From Jaltomata sinuosa (Eukaryota > Streptophyta > Magnoliopsida > Solanales > Solanaceae): 64,000 nt of DNA. The stretch's first letter is position 1. Each line of letters starts with the position of its first letter. A program made the position numbers and the translations under genes. Location: assembly GCA_003996215.1 (NCBI GenBank), contig QJPP01002949.1:124001-188000 (forward strand), given 5' to 3'. This document shows, one piece after another, positions 45,258 through 56,583 of the stretch. The notes beneath the pieces were generated by a model that did not search any database, was not told the origin of the DNA, and saw only the letters and a list, made by a program, of their open reading frames with translations.

Positions 45258-48200
45258 CTAGATAATGCAGAGTGATGGATAAGGAGCAAAACTTATAACT
45301 GAAGAGTTATGACTTGTTGCATCATCTATATATCGTTGTTGAGGCCCTTGTCCTGCAACTGAATTATGAGCCACACGTGATGCAGTTGATTCACGATGAA
45401 TCATGGCCATGGCCTCTGAAAAATTAGAAAGAGTTAGCTGCAATCATCTCTCAACAGTTTCCATTTTACTGTCCTAAAATAAAATATTCAAGCTTGAATT
45501 AGTCATATTTTCCATCATAACATGGTATAAGTACAGGATGCTGTCCGATGTCCAAGACGTGAAACGTTTTTAGTTTAGGCTCACTCTTGAACTCTTATAC
45601 TAAAAAATTTAAAGGTTGGCCTTACCATTATGCAGAAATTTGCTAAGATGAGGGTCGGTGACCTTTGTTGGAGTGGAAATGTTAAATGCTCAAAGAAAGC
45701 ACATTCTTAACAAGGGAAGAAATGAATGCATTGGAACATTGTGGTTGAGTTATTTCATTACCTGCAGGTCCGATCCCGTATTTCTTGCTGTAATCCATTA
45801 AATCTTTCATGCTGTTCACTATTTCTGATATCTATAATTCATCAAAAAGTCATTTTTCAATTCGTCAAGAAGCTCGCAAAATATAGGATGTTTAATGTAT
45901 CTCCTAGTCATACTTTTATAACAGACGTGCACAAAAGAGTGCAGTCCCTCAAACATTACAAAGACGAACACAACAGTCGTTGAACGGTAGACAAGCAAAG
46001 TTGTCCAAGGGTTTGCTTGGACTGCATAAATGCGTAATACCTGGAGGCATCGAACATAGCGCCTAGTATAACAAAAGTCATTGATAAATGACTTGTCCAA
46101 ACTTCTTGCTAATTCACGTACTGATGAGGCAAACCTACAGCAATTCATGAAGGTCAAAACTAGTATAACATGGTTTCCATTAAAATGAGAAGGACAATAA
46201 CCTCATATAACGAAGACCACAAATATGAAATATTATAGGTAAAATGTTGGACAGGTTTATGAATAATGTCATCAAAGTCAAGTATGAGAAAGAAAAGATA
46301 AGTGGGGTTTATTACCTATTTCGATGAATTATAGGGATTAGAAACATAGATGCTACTCCTATGTGTCGTATTTTGTACTTCTTGGCCTTTAAATGAGCCT
46401 TGCTATTTTGTCTTCTTGGCGAGGCAAATTTTAGAATGTAAGCAATTTGTTCTTCATTCCTAGACTCTTCCATAGGTTCGGATAGCTAGATTAAATGTCA
46501 CTACCCAAATACAATGTCGAAAAATGTTTGGAACGATGGAATTAGCATGTCATGAACTGCACTAGTCGAAGTGAATGTAAAACAGTTGGACACACAACTT
46601 ACTTGTTGGAATTCCTTTGAAATTCTTCAGTAGAAATCCCTGTACTACTCTCAGCAAAAACTTGGTATTTCTCGATTGCTTCCTTGAGTTGATGAGCCTG
46701 GATAAATAATGTTTTACACCTCAATGACAAGTCTCTGCTTCTTTTCAAACTCATGAAAAAAACTTCTTTTCTCTATGAGAGATTTAGGAACCATTTGGAC
46801 ATAGAAGATTTTTCCTTTTTTAAAGAGATAATGGTCAAAAAACACCTGAACTGTCAAATTTTCGCGAGTTTCACACCCCAACTATCATGTGTTCTTTTTT
46901 CCTACCTGATCTTTCATCATCAATGTATTAAAACACACCTCAACTATCAGTTGTTCCCTTTCTCTACCTGAACAATGATGATAGTTCATGTATGAAAATG
47001 GAACAGCTTATAGTTGAGGTGTGTTATACAATGGTGACAGTTCAGGTAGGAAAAGGAACAACTGATAGTTAGGATGTGAAACTCGCGAAAAAGCGAGATT
47101 TCAGGTGTACTTTTGATCATGAACTCTTTTTCAAAGCATTGTTTGGTTATACATTGGAGTGATTTTTTTGAAGATGAGTTTTCAAAACTGGTCTAAAACA
47201 GTTTTTTTCAAGTGAAATATATGTCCAAACGCAAATACCATTTTTCAGCTTCAACTTCAGAAACTCTTTTTTCCAAGTTTCAACCAAATCTTTGTCCAAA
47301 CGGCTATTTAAGAAATATATCTTCCCTCTAATAATCAGTTGTCACTATCTGGGGACATTAAGATTAAGGTTAGAAAGTAATCAAAATCACAAGCTGATAT
47401 GAAGGAAAGCTGGTGTAAGGTTTATTTACCTGGGGAGTAACTGATCTTCGATCAATATAAACCTCGTGAGAAGAACAACAGAATTCCCAGATACAAATCT
47501 ATCACATTAAAACCGAAGAAAGGATGTGAATTCATCAATCATTTGGACAAGTTCAAGACCTTTAGAAAAAAGAGGACCTAAGGATTAACTTATCAACATT
47601 TATCCTTTAGATCTGAAGAGAACACAATTCTCAGCCGGACTTCACGAACCACTCGTGCTGCTTCATATACACTTTCTTCTGTTACTTTTGCGTAGTTCAA
47701 AACAATGTGACCGGATGGTGTATAACATTCTTCAGCTATATCCGTACAAAGAAGCTCGTCCGTCATGCCAGTCTCGAACTTAATTTTGGTTAGCCTTGAT
47801 AAAACTTCTGCATTGATCTCTAAAATCCACAAAGGGACAAATCAGTAATCACCTTAACCTTTCTATATAGTATTTCTATATACTTTGCATCAGTTCTCAC
47901 TATTTAATAAAAATGGCAGCACAAAAGTATCCAGCGTTCGCACATGGTCTGTTTGGGCATGCACCCCAAGGGGGTGTGATGTAGGCAGCCTACCTTGACG
48001 CAAGCATGAGTGGCTTTATCCCATAGCTCGAACCGATGACCTATAGCTCACACGGAGACAACTTTACCAATGCTCTAAGGCTCCCCTACGTTCTCACTAT
48101 TTAATACTATAAAATAATGTATAAACCTCCAAGTCAAAAAAAATCAACACAAAAGTCATTTTTGCTGCCTTAAATATAGTATATTCTAAAATTAAATACA

Positions 48201-50226
48201 AAGATACCAGAGCAAGAAACCAAAAAGGAGCCTATGTTCGCTAACAACTTATAGGACTCAAAATTATCGAATCATCGATCACCAATTTAATAAGTGGATA
48301 GAGGACCAGTATAGAAGATTGGATGGCGTTTGTAAAGAACTATATTAGTGTATAGGTTCTTTAATTCTTAGTATCCATCTTGTGTACGGGAGTTTTCCCA
48401 CATTAATACAATTATGTACCAAAAAATAAAATAAAATGTGACATTACCAAAACCAGCAGTAGGCCTCACATTGCAGATCTCACAGCACCATGCGTCCTGC
48501 AGTTAATCTAAATTAAAATCCGAAAGCCAGCATTGCAGAGATCACAAATCTCAGTGTAAAACATATTTATCCATTTTCGGTTTTGGAAAGGAAAGTTGAA
48601 CAATTGTAGATAACAAGATGATCAATGTTAAAGAACCAAAAGTTTCAACTAATGAAATGTTTGAATTCCATCACATCAAAAACATACTTAAGGAAAAACA
48701 TGTTGGCAAAATATTTTCTTCCATCTTGAAGAAGAATTTCTCACAGAGGACGAAATAATCCTACGGAAAATTGACTAGAAGATTAGGCTACATACCTGGG
48801 GGAAAATACCACTTATCTGTCGTTTATTTTTATTCGATGAGAGGCACAATCTCTTCTTTGCATTGGGAGCAAAGAATTCTGCAACTAAATTCCCCCAAAA
48901 CTGGATATTGTTGTCCTGTATTATCAAGAATCGTAAGATTGTATGTATGAATTCTCAAAATAATAAAAACTCGTAGTATTTCTTTTACTTGGAATATCTT
49001 ACTCTTGGTCTTTGCCGCTGAGAATACATGTATTGCTTCAAACGTTGATCGCATGTTCCTGGCGTATAGATTGATCTAATGTCAGGCACAACTTCTGGAC
49101 GTTTCTCATAAGTCCTCGATAGTTGCATTTGCTGCTGTAACAGCCACAGCAAGTTCATTTGAGAAACTGTTGATGGACATGGTCCATTCATCGACGATGC
49201 ACTTGAAGGCTGCGATGCTAAATTCATCTGAGGAAAAGTAGGTGGAAATGTCTCTTCGATTTGCTTCTGTTTCCCCTTCCTCAAAGACTGTTCCGAAATC
49301 ATAGGTGGAACTAAACCTTCACGGTTAGTTATGACCGCAGCTTCCTTGTTCTTTGCAATTTGATTTTCTGGTGGCACAATCACACTTGGTCCTGGACGAT
49401 ACCTGCTTGTCTCCTTAACCGTGTCCTCCAATAATTTTGCATTCTCTTGAAGGCGGACAACGGATGAACCAACCAGCCCTTGCTGATATGCTAATTTCGT
49501 CTGAGCAAAAATAGGTGCAAATGAATCTTGGAGTTGCTTATGTCTCTCGTTCCTCAAAGAATATTCCAGAATCATAGGTGGAACTGAACATTCACGTTTA
49601 GTTATGACCGCAGCTTCCTTGTTCTTTGCCATTTGATTCTCTGGTGGCACAATCACACTTCGTCCTGGATGATACCTGCTCGTCTGATTACCCGAGTTCT
49701 CCAATAACTTTGGATTCTCTGGTGGCACAATCACACTTGGTCCTGGACGATACCTGCTTGTCTCCTTAACCGATTCCTCCAATAATTTTGAATTCTCTGG
49801 TGCCACAATCACACTTTGTCCTGGACGATACCTGCTCGTCTCCTTAACCAAGTCCTCCAATAATTTTGAATTCTCTGGTGCCACAATCACACTTTGTCCT
49901 GGACGATACCTGCTCGTCTCCTTAACCAAGTCCTCCAATAATTTTGAATTCACTGGTGGCACAATCACACTTGGTCCTGGACGATACTTGCTTGTCTCCT
50001 TAATCGAGTCCTCCAATAATTTTGAATTCTCTGGTGCCACAATCACACTTTGTCCTGGATGATACCTGCTCGTCTCTTTAACCAAGTCCTCCAATAATTT
50101 TGAATTCACTGGTGGCACAAACACACTTGGTCCTGGACGATACCTGTTCGTCTCCTTACCCGAATCCTCCAATAATTTTGGAATAATGTCATATAAAATA
50201 AAATAGAACAAATACAACACATACAT
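45258..50226 (-). CDS. SEUSS-like (SLK) transcriptional co-regulator, copy A, 5'-truncated
   Basis: Nine exons on the minus strand: 50226-49003, 48915-48796, 48496-48448, 47819-47605, 47498-47430, 46697-46603, 46134-46041, 45831-45762, 45415-45258. They sum to 2094 nt with consistent phases (697 residues). Exon 1 holds the 26-residue repeat array, then PEVVPDIRSIYTPG and LKQYMYSQRQRP. Exons 2-8 hold the Ldb1-like LIM-binding domain: NNIQFWGNLVAEFFAPNAKK, AWCCEICNVRPTAGF, EINAEVLSRLTKIKFETGM, GHIVLNYAKVTEESVYE, RLRIVFSSDLK, ELARSLDKSFINDFCYTRRY and ISEIVNSMKDLMDYS. SEUSS proteins bridge LEUNIG-type co-repressors to DNA-binding factors in the nucleus. Problems: the first 16 residues before the array look like random AT-rich sequence, so the true 5' exon is missing; and the donor after 47605 is GA where copy B has GT. 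The C-terminus (YPSLCII) diverges from the family ending. It may be a recently disabled gene. Confidence 0.72.
46821..47130. mobile_element. Foldback MITE in an SLK copy A intron
   Basis: About 310 bp almost wholly palindromic. The left arm begins AAAGAGATAATGGTCAAAAA and contains CGCGAGTTTCACACCCCAAC; the right arm in reverse begins AAAGAGTTCATGATCAAAAG and contains CGCGAGTTTCACATCCTAAC. The same intron of copy B (about 55690-55745) runs straight through without it. The exact target duplication lies in a T-run and cannot be fixed. Probably Mutator-type. Confidence 0.8.
47910..48089 (-). mobile_element. tRNA-derived SINE with 17-bp target duplication, in an SLK copy A intron
   Basis: On the minus strand it starts GGGGAGCCTTAGAGCATTGG (pol III A-box region) and has the B-box-like CGGTTCGAGCT, then TAGGCTGCCTACATCACACC. 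It is flanked by GTTCTCACTATTTAATA at 47893-47909 and 48090-48106. Copy B has the same insertion, so it predates the A/B duplication. Confidence 0.88.
49360..50178 (-). repeat. Coding minisatellite in SLK copy A (8 units of 78 bp)
   Basis: Seven adjacent 26-residue units (50178-49633) and one more after a 65-residue spacer (49437-49360). Consensus: KLLED, two variable residues, KETSRYRPG, P or Q, SVIV(P/A)P(E/V)NS. Unit length is divisible by three, so copy-number change keeps the frame. The spacer motif AKNKEAAVIT occurs twice, each time right after a unit, which shows an older, longer duplication. Units vary mainly at positions 6-8 and at PGP/PGQ. Confidence 0.93.
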
Positions 50227-52078
50227 TTATTTTTTAGAAAAGAACATAAAGTTTTTGTTGTTAAAAAAATTAGTATAAACCGGTAATTGCTCCTTTTGTT
50301 GCCAGTAATTTCTCTTTATTTTTTAGCCGTTTGGTATGACATAAATTGTTTTCTAGAAAAACATATTTTTTATAGAAAATATTTTTTATTATCTTGCTAC
50401 CTTAGATTGTGAAAATTACTTTCATCCAAAATTGAAAAAAGAAAATGATTTTCTTCACATATAATTTGAGTAGTTCTTTTTTTTTTCTTCAAATATTTTA
50501 ATTCTTATTTCATACTCCTTCTGATCCATCATAAGTAATTAACCTTCTCATCTTTTTATTTTATTTCAAAATAAGTAAAAAGGCATTAATTTTTTTTAAT
50601 TTGCACTTATTTATATATTCCTAAAAAGTCTTTTAAACCACTCCATTATTTTTATGAAGATTCATTTAATTAAAATACCTATATATATTTTTCTAGAAGT
50701 TATTAGTCTTTTCTTTAGAGTTGTTTCAAAAGGTCAAAAGGTCATTTACTATGGAATCAAAAATTTTAGTTACCGAGTTCTGGATTAATTTTTTTTTAAA
50801 ATTTTTTCAGTTTTATATAAATTATTTATGTTTATTAAATATTTTTTAAAAATAAATAAATAAAATTTATATTAATTTTTTTGAATTTTATCGAACTCGT
50901 AATTATTATGGTGGCTCCATTGTGCATCTTACAACTCTATATTATACAACTACATACTAAAAATAATACAATAATAAATATTGTGATTATTAAAGATAAT
51001 ATACTTTTATTCGAATTATAATTTCATGTCAAATCAGATGCGCCCACATTTAATGAGTGATGAGTCAATTGTATTTCCAGAAAGCCGTCTTTATTACTCC
51101 CTCAATTTTTAATTTAACACGGAATTTTAAAAAAATAAAAAGGAGGCTCCATATTCAATAGAATTTGAACACAAAATCTTTAATTAAGGATGAAGAAGTA
51201 CTAACGTTCCTACTACAATCCTTGTCGATTCTTTGTTTTTCTCTTTGTTTCTATACATCTAATAATAGTTTAATTGGTAATAATTTGAATTAACGTAAGA
51301 TGTGAGGGATTTCTTCCATTCATAGAGTGTAAACCTGAAATATTGAAGTTAAGGGTGAATTGTGAAATAACGTAACTTTCCATGTGTATAGTTTGTCAGG
51401 TACTCGTATTGAGGTCTAATTAAACTTGGTTACAAAAGAGGCTCCACATTCAATTGAATTAAAATATGAAACTTTTAGTTAAGGATGAAGAAGTACTAAC
51501 CATTCTATTACAATTCTTGTTGATCATTCTTTGTTTTTTCTCTTTGTTTTTGTTATATCTAATAGTTTCATCAGTAATAATTTGAATTCATATAAGCCAT
51601 GAGAGATTTCTCTATTCATAGAGTGTGAATCCGAAATATGAAAGTAAGAGTGTATTGTAACGTGACGTCAGTGATCACGTCACACACCTCGATGGTCCCT
51701 AGTGCTCTACCCTTGTTGGCGTGATGTGATCATTTAAGAGGCAAAAAATGTAGTTCAACCGTGGAGACGGTGAAGAGTTCATCTCTCTTTGATTGATCCT
51801 ATAAAATAACAAATGGAGACAGTTGGAAATGAATGAGCAATTAGATGTTTGTTGTGGTGGTGAAGAAAGATACAACTTCCATAAAAGTCATCGTTATACA
51901 TTTGATTACGTATCTGAATCATGTTTATAGTGAATTTTGTACTTTTATCTTTTACGTTGTTCGATACTTTACGTCACAGTCATATCTAGTGTTCGCTTTT
52001 GTCGGTGAATAAATTTATTGGTTCAAGAGGATTAAGAGATTATTTTCCTCACTTCTATTATCAATTAGGAACAGAGTT
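50227..52078. other. Intergenic, very AT-rich
   Basis: Contains two similar segments of about 150 bp (near 51140-51310 and 51430-51610: CTCCATATTCAAT..., TTAAGGATGAAGAAGTACTAAC), a local duplication. A Stowaway-like motif lies near 50515-50560 and a fragment near 51095-51140. No gene is supported. Confidence 0.45.
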
Positions 52079-52352
52079 CTACTATGCTTTTAGCTTATTA
52101 AAGTATCATATTTAATTTGTTGAGTTTGTTAATATTTATTAACATATGGTTGTGCTCTTTTTGTTGCTTTCCTTTCAGACAGATAAGAAGTTTAGGCATG
52201 TTAAGGTCAAGATTTCAGTCTCTGCCTGGTGCATTCAACACTTACTTGGTGCCTAATGACAAAGCTGAGAAAAAAGGATTTTCACTCTCCAAGAGTTTTA
52301 ATGAGGTTTATTTTGCCCTTACCTTTTCCGTTGTGTATATGCTTTTTATTCT
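52079..52352 (+). pseudogene. Callose synthase fragment: intron end plus exon 21 of the CalS5 gene
   Basis: Near-identical to 29083-29352. It includes the acceptor (changed to CAGACAG), the complete 123-nt exon encoding IRSLGMLRSRFQSLPGAFNT through FSLSKSFNEV, and the start of the next intron. At 52352-52376 it is joined to about 25 bp that is the reverse complement of CalS5 intron 20 (28771-28796). So it is a rearranged piece of the neighbouring gene, not a functional one. Confidence 0.9.
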
Positions 52353-52375
52353 ACTGATGATCACAACTCCTAATA

Positions 52376-52378
<3 letters not shown>

Positions 52379-52409
<31 letters not shown>
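52379..52409. repeat. (TA)n microsatellite
   Basis: About 15 TA repeats directly after the inverted CalS5 intron piece. AT-rich perfect repeats of this sort are fragile and may mark a rearrangement joint. Confidence 0.95.
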
Positions 52410-52411
<2 letters not shown>

Positions 52412-52938
52412 TTCATGGAAATGATCATGGGGTTGTTTTGGGATGTGGGTCAGTTTCAGTTTCGAGTACGATAGCGAATCTGGATCATCTGATGGTGGTG
52501 CTGTGAATACTGATCAAACTCAGTTGGATACTTTTAGGTTGGTGTTTCTTGATTTGTGATCAAAAAGTTTCTTTCTTTGTAGGATTTGATGTTTAATTTT
52601 TGTTCAATTTTTTGGAATTAGTGAGGTTTTGTTATGGTTATTGGTGTTGGTTGACTTTGGATTGACTTGTTGTGGGTGGTTGTTAAAATTTAGATCTTTT
52701 GTTGATTGTGATTGGATTGTGATCCACAAATTGAATGTGTATTGATAGAGCTAGAGAGACTATACTGGTGCAGCTGTTGCACCTGGATAAAGGTTTTTTT
52801 TTTTGTGTGTTAAAAAGTTTGTTACCGGGTACCTGTTGCTGGTGGGAGGTGGCAGGTATCTCGTGGAATTAGTCGAGGTGCACACAGGTTGGCCCCGACA
52901 CCCCACTTGTTGTGGGTTGTTATTCAAAACTAGATTTC
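52410..52938 (+). repeat. Unassigned stretch with an open frame and a SINE fragment
   Basis: 52430-52530 is open in a frame reading FEYDSESGSSDGGAVNTDQ and then a possible donor (TTTTAG|GTTGGT). I cannot assign it; it could be an exon scrap of another gene. 52820-52905 is a Solanaceae SINE piece (GGGTACCTGTTGCTGGTGGG, GGAATTAGTCGAGGTG), plus orientation. Confidence 0.5.
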
Positions 52939-53237
52939 CACACCCATTGTTCAAGATTCTGTATCGAGCCTTCTGTTCCTTAGTCCGAGACACCTTGTAG
53001 AATATAAAATTTCATTGCATATTTATCATTTGAGAATACTACAGCACAAGATGTATACTCCTTTGTCACAGTTGCTCATGTAACCAGCATGTCCGCAACT
53101 CTATTTCTTTTGGGTCAGATCCAACATTCTAGACAAAAAAGAAATCATGTAAATGCGAGAAATAAAGAAAAAAATGCACGGTTGGAACAAATAGTCTTTG
53201 TGTATGATCATGACAGAATTAGTTGTTGAAAGAGAAA
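52939..53237 (+). pseudogene. Duplicated 3'UTR of the callose synthase gene
   Basis: Almost base-for-base copy of 36977-37276 (CCATTGTTCAAGATTCTGTA ... AGTCTTTGTGTATGATCATG). With the exon 21 fragment upstream it is what remains of a second callose synthase copy whose other exons were deleted. It leads into SLK copy B just as the intact gene leads towards SLK copy C. Confidence 0.92.
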
Positions 53238-53239
53238 TG

Positions 53240-53400
53240 TGAAGAAGTACTTTTTTGCTCCCATGAGCTTAAACAAGGAGGTGAAACGACTCTCCTTGGA
53301 AATTATGTCAAGTACATGAGGATCAGGGTGTAAAATCTTAGCAAATGGTTTCAATAAGGAAACATCGAAGGTAGGGTCGAGCAATAATTCAGGGGGGTAA
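53240..53400 (-). other. Short open frame of unknown origin
   Basis: On the minus strand this reads LLLDPTFDVSLLKPFAKIL and LHPDPHVLDIISKESRFTSL, with acid and aromatic residues placed as in a real protein. It has no start and no clear splice sites. I do not recognise the family; it may be a gene scrap carried in the duplication. Confidence 0.3.
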
Positions 53401-53946
53401 ACAAGCTACATATCCAACTTTTTTGTTATGGATCACAAAGCTACATTGTTATCAATGGGATCCATTTCTCCATTCAAATAAGTCAAAACTTCCTGTGCCT
53501 TCATAAGGAGCAAAACCTATTACTGAAGAGTTCTGACTTGTTGCATCATCAATATGTCGTTGAGGCCCTTCTTCTGCAACTGAATTATGATGTGCCACAC
53601 GTGATGCAGTTGTATCACGATGAATCATGGCCATGGCCTCTGAAAAATAATAAAGAGTTAGCTGCAATAATCTCTCAACAGTTTCCATTTTACTGTCCTA
53701 AAATAAAATATTCAAGCTTGAATTAGTCAGATTTTTCATCATAACATGGTATGAAAACAGGACGTTGTACGATGTCAAAGACATGATTTATTTATTTTTA
53801 GTTTAGGCTAAAATGTTTAAAGGTTGGCCTTATTTTTTTTGCAGAAATTTGCTACTCACTAAGCACACAACAACAGTCCATTAAGATCAAGACTTGCTTC
53901 AGTAAGCTATACACCGAAGTTGCAGGCAGATAAGAGGTTTGTGTGT

Positions 53947-53969
53947 GGGGGGGGGGGGGGGGGGGGGGG
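53947..53969 (+). repeat. Poly(G) tract, 23 G, in an intron of copy B
   Basis: Uninterrupted run of 23 G preceded by GTGTGT. On the transcribed (minus) strand RNA it becomes poly(C); on the other strand it is a candidate G-quadruplex. The homologous tract in copy C has 16 G. Confidence 0.95.
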
Positions 53970-55493
53970 CATTTATAACCTTTTTCTTTTGATATTGCAT
54001 GAAATGTTCAGATTTTAGATTTTAATATCTTTTCACTTATATTAGTAGACTTCTTACTAATCATTAAAAGGTATAGTTTCAAGAATTTTAGAATGACATG
54101 AGTATCAAAAATTAGTCAGTGACTTTTTTAACGAGGGAAGAAATGAATGCATTGGAACAATATGGTTAAGTTATTTCATTACCTATAGGTCCAACTCCGT
54201 ATTTCGTGCTGTAGTCCATTAGATCTTTCATGCTGTTGACTACTTCTGATATCTATAATTCATCAAAAGAGTAATTTTTCAATTCAAAACTAAGAAGTTA
54301 ATTCGCAGAATATAGGATGTTTGATATATCTCCTAGTCATGCTTTGATGATAAATATGCTCAAAAGAGTGCAGTCCCTCAACCATGACAAAGATAAACAC
54401 AACAATCGTTGAACGGTAGACAAGCAAAAAAAGAATGTCCTCGCAAGTATCACCATTTCAAATTCTAGGCAGAACACTTTTGTTGAATTTCAGTACATCA
54501 AAGCAGAAGTATACTTGAGCATCTTGTTAACAAACAGTAGCATTTTGCATCTGCAATCTCTAGTAATTGAAATGACAGTAGAGTTGAAACTATCATGCAT
54601 GTTTTTTATCATTGAATCTGAACAAACAAATTTATTCTATCAAGAGAATTTTGATATAAAATCCTCGTCGCCTTTTTGTTTTATCTAAATTTAAAGTAGA
54701 TTCAACAGGGCATTCTAATATGCACATAATCCACTTGCAAGATGATTAGACTGAATAAATGCCTAATATCTGGAGGCATCGAACATAGCGCTTGGTATAA
54801 CCAAGGTCATCAAAGAATGACTTGTCGAAAGGTCTTGCTAATTCACGTATTGATGAGGCAAACCTGCAGCAATTCATGAAGATACAGTTCATGAATGTCA
54901 AACTAGAATAACAGGGTTTCACTAAAATGAGAAGGACAATAACCTCATATAACAAAGACCACAAACATGAAATATTAAAGGGAAAATGCTAAAATATTCA
55001 TACAGGATCAGTTAGTGAATAATGTCATCAAAGTAAGTGTCCCATTTTGCTCTTTTTGGCCTTTCATTTGAGGGGTGCTACTCTGTCTTCTTGGCGAGGC
55101 AAATTTTAGAATGTAAGAAATTTATTCTTCATTCCTAGACTCTTCCATAGGCTTGGATGGCAAAAATAATGTTGAAAAATATTTGGAATGATGTCCAATA
55201 CTCTCAAACTCCAAAATTGCATTATTTTTAACATCCTCACTTCCGCACGCACTAGAGTTCTCAAAAATGATGTTATCCACTTGCTCTAGTACAAATTCTT
55301 CCACTTTAGTGTATAAGTTAGGCTTGTATAGTCACATCGTACAAGAATTGAGAAAATTATTGACCATTAAACATATACATATTCGAGATGGCATTAGCAT
55401 GTCATGAACTGTACTAGTCGATGTGAACATAAAACAGTTGGATAAACAGCTTACTTGTTGGAGTTTCTTTGAAATTCTTCAGTAGAAATCCCT

Positions 55494-55631
55494 TCGAAAA
55501 ATTACACTATATATATAAGGTCAAACTTAATTTTATGTATATATGGTAGATGTTGAATCCTGTTGATTTCTTCGTGTGTTTACCTCTTTATATTTTGAAC
55601 CTCCTAGTAAAAGTCCTGGCTCGGCCACTGA
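55494..55631 (-). mobile_element. Truncated hAT MITE at a deletion joint
   Basis: On the minus strand it starts CAGTGGCCGAGCCAGGACTT and follows the 189-bp MITE of 42087-42275 (GGTTCAAAATAT..., GTGTAATTTTTCGAAGGG), but stops before its far end. There the GGG of the element meets GGGATTTCTACTGAAG of the SLK exon, a 3-bp overlap suggesting end joining after deletion. Confidence 0.72.
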
Positions 55632-56583
55632 GGGCAAGCATTTAAGACTAGTTAAAATCAAAAGAACATTTTTTCCCTTCAAAAGATTTAGGAACCATTT
55701 GGACATAGAAGTTTTTTTCTATTTTTTTCAAAACATTGTTTGGTTATACATTGGACTGATTATTTGGTTAGTTTTTGAAGATGAGTTTTCAAAATTGGTC
55801 TAAACCAGTTTTTCCAAGTAAAAAATCTTTAAGTGAAATGCATGTCCAAACGCAACCTCAACTTACAAATACCATTTTTTAGCTTCAACTTCAAAAACTC
55901 TTTTTTCCAAGTTTCAACCAAATCTATGTCCCAACGCCTATTTAAAAAATCTTCCCTCTAAATCTAATAATCGATCGTCACGATCAACTTCAAGGTACAT
56001 TAAGATTAAGGTTAGAAAGTAATTAAAATCACAAGCTGTTACGAAGGAAAGCTGGTGTAACGTTTATATACCTGGGGAGTAACTGATCTTCGATCAATAT
56101 AAACCTCTTGAAAAGAACAACAGAATTCCCAGATACAAATCTATCACATCAAAGCCGAAGAAAGGATGTTCATTCATCAATCATTTGGAACAGTTCAGGA
56201 ACTTTAGAAAAAAGAGGACCTAAGGATTAACTTATCAACATCTAACCTTCAGAACTGAAGAGAACACAATTCTCAACCGGCCTTCACGGACCACTCGTGC
56301 TGCTTCATATACACTTTCTTCTGTTACTTTTGCATAGTTCAAAACAATGTGACCAGATGGTGTATAACATTCTTCAGGAATATCCGTACAAAGAAGCTCG
56401 TCCGTCATACCAGTCTCAAACTTAATTTTGCATAGCCTAGGCAAAATTTCTGCATTGATTTCTAAAATCCACAAAGTGACAAATCAGTACTACAGAAAGT
56501 GAGAAGCAAATTTTGAAAGTAATCACCTTAACCTTTCTATGTAGTATTTCTATATACTTTGCGACAGTTCTCACTATTTAATA

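Noticed and set aside
45421..45470. Apparent stop codon (TGA) in the sequence ETVER-stop-LQL at the start of the last SLK exon in copies A and C
   Set aside because: The better splice acceptor (TTCTAATTTTTCAG|AGGCC) lies downstream and keeps phase with the previous exon, so the TGA is intronic in both copies.
49360..50178. CRISPR-like array (regular repeats)
   Set aside because: Repeats are contiguous coding units without unique spacers, in a plant nuclear gene.
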